Shown one piece after another: positions 34,256-45,800 of a DNA stretch of 64,000 nt. The translations under genes and the position numbers were made by a program. Location: contig CM071596.1 in assembly GCA_036435485.1 (NCBI GenBank), forward strand, positions 58,267,001 to 58,331,000. Direction: 5' to 3'. This DNA comes from Saposhnikovia divaricata (lineage: Eukaryota; Streptophyta; Magnoliopsida; Apiales; Apiaceae). The notes beneath the pieces are model-generated. The model did no database searches, was not told the DNA's origin, and was given only the letters and a program-made list of their open reading frames with translations. The number at the start of each line of letters is the position of its first letter. The first letter of the stretch is position 1.

Positions 34256-36546
34256 ATGCGAACACGTTCTCAGTCTCGTAAGGATAAATAGGAAGAAAAA
34301 GAACTTGAAGCAACAGTAGATATGGGAGAACCAGCAACAGCAGTGAAGGCTTTGAAGGACTATTCTTAGCCGAAAATTAATGATATTCAGTCTTGCATTG
34401 TCAGACCAGCCATTGCAGCTAATACCTTTGAAATCAAGCCTGGCACGATTCAGATGGTACAGAATTCAGTTCAGTTTAGGGGTGCTCCTACGGAAGATCC
34501 TACTATACACATCCATAACTTCATTGAGATCTGCGACACTTTCAAGTTTAATGGTGTGTCGGAAGATGGTGTGAAATTAGGCTTTTCCCATTCTCTCTTC
34601 GGGATAAGGCTAAGGGCTGGTTACACTCTTTACCAGCCAGTTCTATTACAACATGGGAGGATCTCGCTCAGAAATTTCTCACTAAATTCTTCCCTATGGC
34701 AAAAACAGCAGCAATCAGGAACGCTCTTACTCAATTTGCACAGCAATCAGGTAAATCTTTGTGTGAAGCTTGGGAGCGCTACAAGGAGATCCTTAGGAAG
34801 TGTCCTCATTATGGTATGCCCGACTAGATGGTGATCAATGGTTTCTATAATGGGCTGGGAGCACAATCTAGACCATTGCTAGATGCAGCATCAGGTGGAG
34901 CTTTATGGGCAAAGAGCTACGAGGAAGCTTATGAGCTAATTGAGACAATGGATGCTAATAAACATCAGAATCCAACTCAAAGACTACCACAAGGCAAAGT
35001 AGTAGGAATTCTGGAAGTAGATGCAGCTACAACTATAGCAGCTCAGTTGAAGGCGTTGACTATGAAGCTGGATTCTCTGACTAATTATGGAGTTCAACAG
35101 GTTGCAAGTGTTTGTGAGCTTTGTGCGGGTGCACATGAGACGAATCAGTGTGCCATATCTAGTGAATCGGCACAGTTTGTGAGCAACTTTCAGCGACCTT
35201 CGCAACCTTCTCCTGCCACTTATCATCCGAACAACAAAAATCATCCTAATTTCAGCTAGAGCAACAATCAAGGTGGTATGCAACAACCACAGTATCCTTA
35301 TCAGCAGTTTCAAGGTCATCAATATGGAGCTAAGCCGTACAATCAAGGTTATCAGTATAGCAGTATGCTCCAAGGCAACAATTTCAACCTCCGGGATTTC
35401 AACAACAGCCTCATGCAAGTGGGGGCAGTCTTCTACTGAAAAATCTAAATTGGAAGAATTGAGGTTGATGTGTAAAAGCCAAGCAGTTTCAATCAAAACC
35501 TTGGAAAATCTGATTGGTCAAATTGCTAATGCCTTGCTGAATAAGCCACAAGGAACTCTTCTTAGTGACACGGAGGCTAATCCAGGCAAGAGGGAAGTCA
35601 AAGAACAGGTGAAGGCAGTTAGTTTGAGATCTGGGAAAGTTACAAACGATCAGAAATCAGCAGCTAAGGAAGATGTAGAAATTCATAATCAGCAGGTTGA
35701 AAAATTTACAAGACCAGAAATTGAAAAATTTGAATTGGCAGCTGATCAGTTGGATGGTGAAGTGGAAAAAAGTAAGAAGTCTGCTGAAAAGTCTACTCTG
35801 GAGTAGTCTATAAAGACTAATCAGATATACCCCCTCCTCCATATCCTAAAAGACTCCAGAAGCAGAAGTTGGACAAGCAATTTGCTAAGTTTCTAGAGGT
35901 GTTCAAGAAGTTGCATATCAACATACCTTTTGCGGAAGCTCTTGAACAGATGCCGAGCTATGCGAAGTTCATGAAGGGTATTCTCTCACGAAAGTTGAAG
36001 CTCGAAGAATTGGAGACTATGGCTTTGACAGAAGAATGCAGTGCTGTTCTGCAACAAAAGTTGCCTCCTAAACTTAAGGATCCAGGAAGGTTCACAATAC
36101 CGTGCACTATCGGCAACTTATCTTTTGACAAGTGCTTGTGTGACTTGGGAGCTAGCATTAATCTGATGCCACTGTCTGTTTTCAAGCAACTTGGGTTGCC
36201 TGATCCGAAATCGGTTAATATGACCTTGTAGTTGGCAGATCGGTCGATCACATATCCGAGAGGTATAGTGGAGGGTGTCTTGGTTAAAGGGGATAAGCTC
36301 ATCTTCCCTGCTGGTTTTGTTATTCTAGACTTTGAGGAGGATAAGAAGATTTCCATCATCTTGGGAAGTCCATTTCTAGCTACGGGCCGAACTTTGATCG
36401 ATGTGAAAAAAGGAGAGCTTACCATGAGAGTGCATGATCAGAAAGTCACTTTCAAAGTGTTCAAGGCAACAAAATATTCGTCAGATTCAGCGGAGTGTTT
36501 CAAGGTGGACGTTGTTGATAAGATTGTGAAGAAGGAGATGGAATAG
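34256..36546 (+). pseudogene. Athila-type gag and aspartic protease, with several stops
   Basis: The opening ATG at 34,256 gives MRTRSQSRKDK then TAG, and a further TAG falls near 34,366. Gag continues with the Athila-type core (QFRGAPTEDPTIHIHNFIEI; after a frameshift near 34,585, SLCEAWERYKEILRKCPHYG; YNGLGAQSRPLLDAASGGAL). After a poor-complexity Gln/Asn region and more breaks comes a protease domain: FTIPCTIGNLSFDKCLCDLGASINLMPLSVF, with DLGA in place of the usual D-S/T-G-A, as is common in Athila relatives. The last 100 residues (36,232-36,546) contain the ILGSPFLATGRTLIDV segment. Confidence 0.8.
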
Positions 36547-38123
36547 CTAAAAAAATCATATTCCGTGGAAAAAGCTTCAAGAGAGATTTTTGGCATTGAG
36601 AACGAAGAAAGAAAGGGGCTATTTCAGTTATTGGATGCAACTCCATGGGAAAGAAGAGTTGACATTCTGCATAAGTGTCGTGGGCTAGTTGATTCTAATA
36701 ATTTTTAGGTGCTACGTAAGTTGTCAAGTGAGGAAGCTTTTGCAGTTGAACTCAAGCCATTACCACCCGAGGAGCCACCACCTGATTCACCACCCGAGGA
36801 GGGTGGTCCTGCTGACAGTTAGGTACATTCTCTACTATCCTTTTATTGCCTTAAATGGGGACATTGAATATTTTAAGTTTGGGGGCGATTTGAGGATTAG
36901 TAGTTAGTAGAGTCTTTGTTCATGTAGGAATCATATTGCATGTGTAGTAGTAGTTTGATTCATATTATGGCATGACTGTTTCATATAGAGTATTTAGTTG
37001 CATTTTTGTTTGCATTTTTGTTTATGTATTCTATGTGAGTCCATTTAGTTGCATTTTATAGCATATTTCATGATCTCGTAGGACTTGGCTATTTCTGTTT
37101 GGTAGGTCGATGTTGATTTGAGTGTGGTAATGATGAATAGAGGGTTAATTTAAGTTCTTAGGAATTGACTTACATGTTTCAGAAACAAAATCTTTACACG
37201 GTCTCATTGTTTGCTTTTGGGCTAGATCAGGTCATACTTGTTTGGTTGTTTGATATTTAATCACTTGTTTATATTTAGAATGTTCTTTATTCCCTTGATG
37301 GCGTAGGAGCACTAAAGTATAAGTTTGGGGGAAACCAGGGATTTTATGCTACTGTTAAATGTTAGGCATCAAAAGGCTAGTAGCCGCTCATATTTTATGA
37401 GTAATCTAGGGTTGGATGAGATGGAGCAAAACACACTCATTCCATGTAAGTTGTGTGTGAAAAAAAAAAAAGAAATCAGAAAAAAAAAGAAAAAAAAAGA
37501 AGAAAAAAAAAGAAAAGTGTTATGTGAATTTGTAAATGCAGAATTACCCAGGGTGAGCTCTTTAATACTCGAGCAATTAAGTTCTAGGGGAATTTGTGCC
37601 TAGTGACCTAAGACTTTTCCGGTCTGGGATCCACTAACCTAACGCTCGCTACATGGGTATTATTGTATAAGTCTTTCGGGGCCTCATCCATTGCATGGTT
37701 AAATATGCATGCGTGTTGTGTATAGTATTATGTGTCATAGTTTATTTAGTAATAAAGCATGAATCCTTGTCTAACTCATATAATGATGGAGGTGTTTCTA
37801 GGTTATGAAGTGTTTACCGTTCATTCTATTTATAAACTTGTGATTGTCTTGGCGAAGTATCGGTATGATTTTGATCTAGTGTTAGGAGTATATCTTATGA
37901 GCCTCGCATACACCCACGTTTCTGTTCATGTATTGTTAGTATACGGGGACTTAGTCGAGCTTTGTTTGGACTTATTGCATTCTTTGATATATTTGTTTGC
38001 TAAGTGGTTTTGGTTAGTTCGAGGGGATTGTTCCATTTCATATTAGTTGAATTCATGCATTACATTTGTATATATAGAGTCTGTTTATGCTTGAGGACAA
38101 GCATCGGTTTAAGTTTGGGGGTG
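36547..38123 (+). other. 3' region of the Athila-type element with repeated polypurine signals
   Basis: A proline-rich coding tail (ELKPLPPEEPPPDSPPEEGG) ends with a stop near 36,823. No coding follows. The word aagtttgggg recurs at about 36,879, 37,321 and 38,111; the last copy directly precedes the 3' LTR and should be the functional polypurine tract. An A-rich tract lies at 37,459-37,517. Confidence 0.6.
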
Positions 38124-38833
38124 TGATAAGTGGATGTCATATCCACTTGGAACACTTCATTTCGGCTTAAATTGGTGACTTGACCTCAAGTATGTTGTGT
38201 TTTTGATTCATTTTTAGTAAGATTGTGTAGGGTTACTATCTTGAAGCGGGTTGATGCATTCTTGAAGCGGGTTGATGAATTTGCATGTTTTGTGGTGGAT
38301 TCGAGTGCAAGATGTGAAGAACGTGAAGTGGCAAGAGAAGAGGAAGCAAAATGAAGAAGAAAGCAAGAAAATAAAAATCTGGCAGATAGCTGGTGCGCGG
38401 GCGCGCGTTCCAGGCGCGCGAGCGCGCGAGAAAGAATCCTGAGAGCGCGGGCGCGCTGCCTTGCTGCGCGGGGGTGTGGTGGCCATCTGGAAACTTCCTG
38501 TTTCAACTTAAATACAGTTTTTTTTGGTAGTTTCTTGCTGTCCAAGACTCCCGTGGCTATATAAACACCTCTAGACATCAGAAGAAACAAGTTTTTAACA
38601 CAGAGAGAGCCGAGAGAAGGAGATTCAGACTTGGAGAAGGATTCCCGGAAGATCGTGACAGCATTCGAAGATCTTGATCTACTTTTGTATTATTCTAATT
38701 AGGCGATACTCTGGATTTCGGATTTGTTCTTAACTCTATTACTTTAGCATTATTATCATTATTCAGACCTTGTATTACATCATGTTATCTCTAGATCCCA
38801 TGATGACGAGCCGTTTTATTATGAACTAATCGT
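38124..38833 (+). repeat. 3' LTR of the Athila-type element, left piece
   Basis: It starts TGATAAG after agtttgggggtg. A hairpin (aagtggat / atccactt, loop 5 nt) covers 38,128-38,148. A strongly CG-rich island sits at 38,392-38,480 and a TATA-like ctatataaac near 38,553. It is interrupted at 38,833 by CACTA-1 and resumes at 56,834. Confidence 0.8.
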
Positions 38834-38869
38834 CACTACGCCATAAGTGAGCATACGCAACCCTTTTTA

Positions 38870-39125
38870 CAAAACGTTGCACAGAAAGCGTTTCGTTAGA
38901 TAGAAATTTTAGGTGTTTTGCAACTGAGCTGAACTGTTGTTGCGTTAGATATAATTTATTGTTGCATATTACACACGGTGTTTCACATCATGCAACACTA
39001 ACTGCTGGTGTTGCGTTAGATATTTTTTTATTTTAATAAATGGTGACGTGCCAGAAGTGGGACCCACATGTGCTGACATGGCATTTGCTAACGTGGCAAT
39101 TGTGGGACCCACAATTATTTTTTCG
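38870..39125. repeat. 5' subterminal repeats of CACTA-1
   Basis: Copies of gttgcgttagat and of cgtgcca / catggcat / acgtggcaattgtgggaccc lie just inside the 5' TIR and mirror those at the 3' end. Confidence 0.65.
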
Positions 39126-39129
39126 ACGT

Positions 39130-41600
39130 TCCATTTGCACGTGTATCGAGATATAACGATTTTAGTGATGTGGTAATTTTTTAAAAAAATTTATAGATTT
39201 ATTTGGTTTGGTTTTATAACGGTCAAACCGGTCAAAGTCGACCTTCCTTTTAACTAGTCTTGTCCCGAATGGTGAATCTATTTTTTTAAATTATTTTTTC
39301 GACGTTCCAATCATACGGTTGTCAAGATATAACGATTTTATTGATGTAGTAATTTTTTAAAAAATTTCCTAGATTTATTTGGTTTGGTATTATAACGGTC
39401 AAACCGGTCAAAGTCGACCTTCCTTTTAACTAGTCTTGTCCCGAATGATGAATCTATTTTTTTAAATTATTTTTTCAACGTTCCAATCGCACGGGTGTCA
39501 AGGTAAAACAATTTTAGTGATGTGGTAATTTTTTAAAAAATTTCCTAGATTTATTTGGTTTGGTTTTATAACGGTCAAACCGGTCAAAGTCGACCTTCCT
39601 TTTAACTAGTCTTGTCCCGAATGATGAATCTATTTTTTTAAATTATTTTTTCAACATTCCAATTGCACGTGTGTCAAGATATAACGATTTTAGTGATGTG
39701 GTAATTTTTTAAAAAATTTCCTAGATTTATTTGGTTTGGTTTTATAACTGTCAAACCGATCAAAGTTGACCTTCCTTTTAACTAGTCTTGTCCCGAATGA
39801 TGAATCTATTTTTTTAAATTATTTTTTCGATGTTCCAATCGCACGGGTGTCAAGATATAACAATTTTAGTCATGTGATAATTTTTTCAAAAATTTCCTAA
39901 ATTTATTTGGTTTGGTTTTATAACGGTCAAAGTCGACCTTCCTTTTAACTAGTCTTGTCCCGAATGATGAATCTATTTTTTTAAATTATTTTTTCGACGT
40001 TCCAATCGTACAGATGTCAAGATATAACGATTTTAGTGAAGTGTTAAATTTTTCAAAAATTTCCTAAATTTATTTGGTTTGGTTTTATAACGGTCAAAGT
40101 CGACCTTCCTTTTAACTAGTCTTGTCCCGAATGATGAATCTATTTTTTTAAATTATTTTTTCGACGTTCCAATCACACGGGTGTCAATATATAAAGATTT
40201 TATTGATGTTGTAATTTTTTAAAAAATTTCCTAGATTTCTTTGGTTTGGTTTTATAACGGTCAAACCGATCAAAGTTGACCTTCCTTTTAACTAGTCTTT
40301 TCCCGAATGATGAATCTATTTTTTTAAATTATTTTTTTTACGTTTCAATCACACGGGTGTCAAGATATAACGATTTTAGCGATGTGATAATTTTTTAAAA
40401 AAATTCCTAGATTTATTTGGTTTGTTTTATAACGGTCAAACCGGTCAAAGTCGACCTTCCTTTTAACTAGTCTTGTCCCGAATGATGAATCTATTTTTTT
40501 AAATTATTTTTTCAACGTTCAAATCGCAAAGGTGTCAAGATATAACGATTTCAGTGATGTGATAATTTTTTAAAAAAATTTCCTAGATTTATTTGGTTTG
40601 GTTTTATAACGGTCAAACCGTTCAAAGTCGACCTTCCTTTTAAATAGTCTTGTTCCGAATGATGAATCTATTTTTTTAAATTATTTTTTCGACATTCGAA
40701 TCACACAGATGTCAAGATATAAAGATTTTAGTGATGCGGTAATTTTTTTAAAAATTTGCTAGATTTGTTTGGTTTGGTTTTATAACGGTCAAACCGGTCA
40801 AAGTGGACTTTAATTTTAACTAGTCTTCTCCCGAATGATGAATCTATTTTTTTAAATTATTTTTTCGACGTTCCAATCACACAGGTGTCAATATATAACG
40901 ATTTTAGTGATGTTGTAATTTTTTAAAAAATTTCCTAGATTTCTTTGGTTTGGTTTTATAACGGTCAAACCGATCAAAGTTGACCTTCCTTTTAACTAGT
41001 GTTTTTCCGAATGATGAATCTATTTTTTTAAATTATTTTTTTTACGTTTCAATCACACGGGTGTCAAGATATAACGATTTTAGCGATGTGATAATTTTTT
41101 AAAAAAATTCCTAGATTTATTTGGTTTGTTTTATAACGGTCAAACCGGTCAAAGTCGACCTTCCTTTTAACTAGTCTTGTCCCGAATGATGAATCTATTT
41201 TTTTAAATTATTTTTTCAACGTTCAAATCGCAAAGGTGTCAAGATATAACGATTTCAGTGATGTGATAATTTTTTAAAAAAATTTCCTAGATTTATTTGG
41301 TTTGGTTTTATAACGGTCAAACCGTTCAAAGTCGACCTTCCTTTTAACTAGTCTTGTTCCGAATGATGAATCTATTTTTTTAAATTATTTTTTCGACATT
41401 CGAATCACACAGATGTCAAGATATAAAGATTTTAGTGATTCGGTAATTTTTTTAAAAATTTGCTAGATTTGTTTGGTTTGGTTTTATAACGGTCAAACCG
41501 GTCAAAGTGGACTTTAATTTTAACTAGTCTTCTCCCGAATGATGAATCTATTTTTTTAAATTATATTTTCGATGTTCCAATCCCACGGGTATCAAGATAT
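39130..41600. repeat. 176-bp satellite array in CACTA-1, 14 copies
   Basis: The anchor ccttccttttaactagtctt (or a variant) recurs at about 39,242, 39,417, 39,593, 39,769, 39,936, 40,103, 40,279, 40,454, 40,631, 40,807, 40,983, 41,158, 41,335 and 41,511. Spacing is 175-177 bp, with two 167-bp units. Each unit contains acggtcaaaccggtcaaagtcgac. A block of four units (about 40,160-40,865) is repeated next to itself (about 40,866-41,570) with shared variants. No coding is present. Confidence 0.95.
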
Positions 41601-41639
41601 AACGTACGGATGTTAAGATCTAATTATTTTAGTGATGTT

Positions 41640-42835
41640 CCAAAATTATTTTTTTGATAGTTATTTGGTTAATTTTATTAGAAAAATACAAATATTATCA
41701 AAATAATACAGAACTTTGACATATGATAGATTATAAATTTTGAGTTAGATATTAGTATATTACAAATATTTATTACAAATACATAGGAGTATCATATTTT
41801 TATTATTAAAATATTAAAATTTATAATTAACAAATTTAATTTTAAGACAAAGACAAGAAATTAAACTTGTCCAATGAGAACCACACGTGGTCGAAAAAAA
41901 GGAAGAAAATTTCCCCCCAAATGAAATTTCAGCTCTACTTTATTTCCCCCCAAATGAAACTTCATCTCTACTTTATTTCCCCAAATTCAACTCTCACTTT
42001 ACTTCCCAATTTACCTCAACTCTCTCCACCACGGACCATCTTCTCTCGACCATCTCTCAAACTACATCTGGCTTTGGTTTAAACTTCTTCTTTACAAAAC
42101 TTCTTGGCTTAGACCAAATTCACTTTGCATACTATTTGATTCTTTTTTATTTTGTAGGTGAAATTAGGGCTTTTAATTGGGAGAGAGAGAGAGAGAGACA
42201 GGGAGAATATTGAGAGAGAGAGACAGAGAGATGGAGGAGAGAGAGACAGAGAGATGGGGAGCGACCAGCGCATAAGGCCCATCGACACAAGCAACCACAT
42301 GTTTTAAGGTTTTGTTTTTGAAATCTTGATTTGTAAAGTTTTTAGATCTGTAATCTTTATAATCAGGTTCGTTTGTAATATGTAAATTATTACGCATTTC
42401 TTCTTTTAACTTCTTGTAATATCAATTTTGTAAAAGTGGACACTAACTCACAGGCTCCGATAGTGTCGATCAATACATATATTAGCCAAACTCAACAGTC
42501 ATATCATGGTTTTAAATCTAGCCTCTCAATATTTGGAATAGTTTCTATAGCTGGCTCAAGTAGTGTACCATTCATTATTAAAACCACCATTGAATTGTAG
42601 GGTGTTGAAGCACCAACTCAAATTTGGTTTCCAAATGTCTGTCAGAGTAAATATTTTTTTCCATCTGAATATTTATCTCTCAAGCACTACAGGTTGTAAC
42701 TTGTTCTTAGAAACTGGATTATGTACAATGTATAGTTGGATGAAGTGGATCTACGTGTGCAGTTACTTGGCGTTTCTGTTGCAGTTTAGTTAAGTTGCAT
42801 GAGAAATGCATAGCTTATCATATTGATTTGTGCAG
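41640..42835 (+). other. Captured upstream sequence of the CACTA-borne coding unit
   Basis: Between the satellite and the first good exon lies non-repetitive DNA with an acacgtgg G-box-like word (41,882), CT-rich promoter-like sequence (41,930-42,070) and the GA tract. A segment at 42,440-42,600 reads VDTNSQAPIVSINTYISQTQQ before an in-frame stop. It is not recognised and could be coding remnant. Confidence 0.4.
42179..42258. repeat. (GA)n-rich leader-like tract
   Basis: Purine-rich gagagagaca repeats follow a TC-rich region. This is typical of plant 5' UTRs, so it may be the leader of the coding unit at 42,836. Confidence 0.6.
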
Positions 42836-45800
42836 TTCTCCATCATGGGAAAAGGAGCTGAAGAGAACTTATCTGCCAGAAGAGATAAAAGTCATGTTCT
42901 TTTTGGTGGCACAAAGATATTGCAGCATACATCTCATAAGGTTGTTCTGTTAAACCCTTTTTTTCACACTGAAAATAAGGTTATAAGCTCTTACGCAGCC
43001 TGTCATTTTCTTTTGTCTCAGACCTGTCATTTGAAGACTCCTGATGGGGGCTGCCTTGTTGTTCTACGAACTGGGTTTGAGACTACCCAAGGAAAGCTGA
43101 TGCGAACAATTCTTTTCTCAACAGAGAGGGTAATAATTTTAGTTCATTATGAAGAATTTGCCGCAAGCATGTAGCAAGGATAATAAATTTTGTTTATCCG
43201 CAATTTAGTGCAGTATCAAGCATGTATAAATTTTTCAATCACTGTGCATTGCTTCTCACATATTGGTATTCTTCCATTTATTCTGCTTTAAACTCGTTTT
43301 ACATTGCATAAAACTTAGCTTTGTTTAATTTATCCTCAGTTTTAGAAAATTAGCTTGAGTAGTATATCAAGCCTCTATTAAGAATGGAAGGGGTTTGGTG
43401 CTTTGTTTGTTTTCATTGTGGAAGTATATTGGTATAAATCTGTACTCGAAATTGAAATTTTAGTTTGATAGGAATTAAGAAATCTTGACCTATATTTAAA
43501 TCAACTACGGATTCTTTAACTTGCAAGAAACTGTATTGTTGTGGAACAAAATATAGGGTTATCGAAGTGCGGCTAGGGTTCGTGAGCTTCGTGCTTTAAC
43601 GGCTGTTCTTGCGTTCGAGACTAAACGGTCCTCACAAGATGCCTACGTATCTCTGTATTGCTAAAGAATCAAGCCAACGTAGTTCTGAGATGAGGGGTCT
43701 GGCCCTTTATATAGGCTGTAGGAGCCTCAGAATCGTAGTAGGGTTTGGAGACTTGGCGGACAAGTCACCGTTATTGAGGAAGGTTCTGACTCCTTCCTTA
43801 TAGGAATTAGTTTCCATGTTGATTTAGGTGCCTTGGAGGCTACACAATATCCCTGGGATATTCTAGAACGTTCCTGGTTTCTAGAACGTTCCTGTTTTAT
43901 GGATCAGGCCCGTGTTATAAACAAGCTTATACCGGGCGTCCCCGGTTTGGGCTGTTCTTTTGGGCTTAACCACTAACCACGAATTTAATGCCCAACTAGG
44001 GTTTCGGGCCTTATTTATGAGCCAATAAATACTATATTAATTATGTCTTTAGGGATTATTTTTCACCCATATCATTTGCCCCCCAACTTCTAGGAAAACT
44101 TGTTTTGTAGAAGTTTAAGGTCAGTTCGGCCCTACCAGGGTATCGTCTTACAATGAAGTGTGGAGCGACCTACACATTCACAATGACTAAGGTTCTCTCC
44201 TAAGTTAATACTTAAGAAAGTTAAACGTTCCTTGACCCCTCGAACCTTTTTCTTAAGATTTCTGGGCCTTTCGGGAATAGGATTAGTGTCGTTTCGAGCT
44301 CATAGACACTAATCCAAGTGCAATTCGTGCATAGGATCCTTTATCATAGATTCATTAATGATTTATTTCCCTTAACTTATCTAAGTTAGGGTTAATATCA
44401 GACGGTCATTGCTCGTAAGCCTTAATAAGGGCTAATTTTTCAGCAAAAGACGTTAATTCAGCCCTAATCGGGGCTAAACAACCCTACCCTAAACGGGGCT
44501 ACAAAGGCCTTAATCGAGGCTAACTAATTCATATTTAATGTGATTACTACTAGGATATCCACCCTTAACCTTGAGATAGGTTAATTTTAGAGTTGGAGTC
44601 CTTAAACGTCGATAATTGAGGTTAATCACCCCCTAATTGCGATTAGCGAAACCCTAACCCCAAATTTTGGAGTCAAGCCATTCTAATAGAGATTCTTATA
44701 ACCTCATGGTTGTAGAAAGAATCACGTAAAAATTCTCATTTTTGAGTTGTCTAGGCAAGAAATACGGCCTTCTAGGCAAGGTATTTCAAACACCTTCCTG
44801 ATTCCAAACACCCTCCTGGTTTCAAACACCCCTGGCATTTCTAAACTCAAATTTTGAAGTTGAGCTTATATGATAGGGATTCTTATAATCTCCTGGTATG
44901 AGCAAGAATCACATGAAAATATGCATTTTTTAACGTTTTAGAGGCGAAATACCTCATTCTGAGCTGGTTTTCAAACAAGACATTTTTTTAAACACCTTCC
45001 TTTTTTCAACTTCTTGAAACCACTGAGAGACCTACCTAGTCTTGTAGAGAACCTTGCAAGGTTTCCAAATCCCAAATTTGGGCGCAAACGGAGCATTTTT
45101 GAGCGTTCTGGAGGGTCATGAAACCACCTAGGGGGTCCCGGTGTTCAAAACACCTGACCAAGGTAGCCTGGTCGGCTACCCTGGTCGGCCATTCGGCCAA
45201 GGGGACTTGGTCGGATACCCCTGGTCGGCTGGGCCCCATGATTTTTTTTTTTGAATTTTGGCCAAATTTTGACTAGTTGACTTTGACCGTTGACTTTGAC
45301 CAAAGCCAAAACTTGTTTTAAACTCCCTCCTTATTTCTAGAGTGAGTTTACAACACCATGGTTGATTTTGTGATCCTTAATCACAAACAACCTTCTTCTT
45401 AGTTTTCAGGACCTTCTGGGTTTCAACTTGTTCTTGAACTCTTAGTTTCAAATAACATTGGGCTATACTATGGCCCTTGGCTTGCTGACACCCTTTCACA
45501 CTAACAATAGGGTGTTTTAAACAACCTCGGCCTTGCCCCCCTTTGCCATGGAGGTCTTTGTTTCTTTATTTGTTTGTATAGGGATTTCTCTCGTTTTCAA
45601 CACCTAACTTCAAGTCTAGGGTGCTATGGTCAGTTTTTATCCTTGATTTCATACTCAAGGACTTTAAAACTCCTACCTTGTTTGTAAGACCGTGCTTTGG
45701 TTTGATTCTATTCAATGGTTCCTGAATTTTAGGCCTTGAATTCAATCAACCGGCTAAATTCAGGACATACAACCTCGTTGGCCAACTGGGCTTATATTTT

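Noticed and set aside
38186..38590. Minus-strand open frames of 90-134 residues
   Set aside because: They lie within the Athila LTR across its CG-rich island, with Ala/Arg-rich low complexity and no homology.
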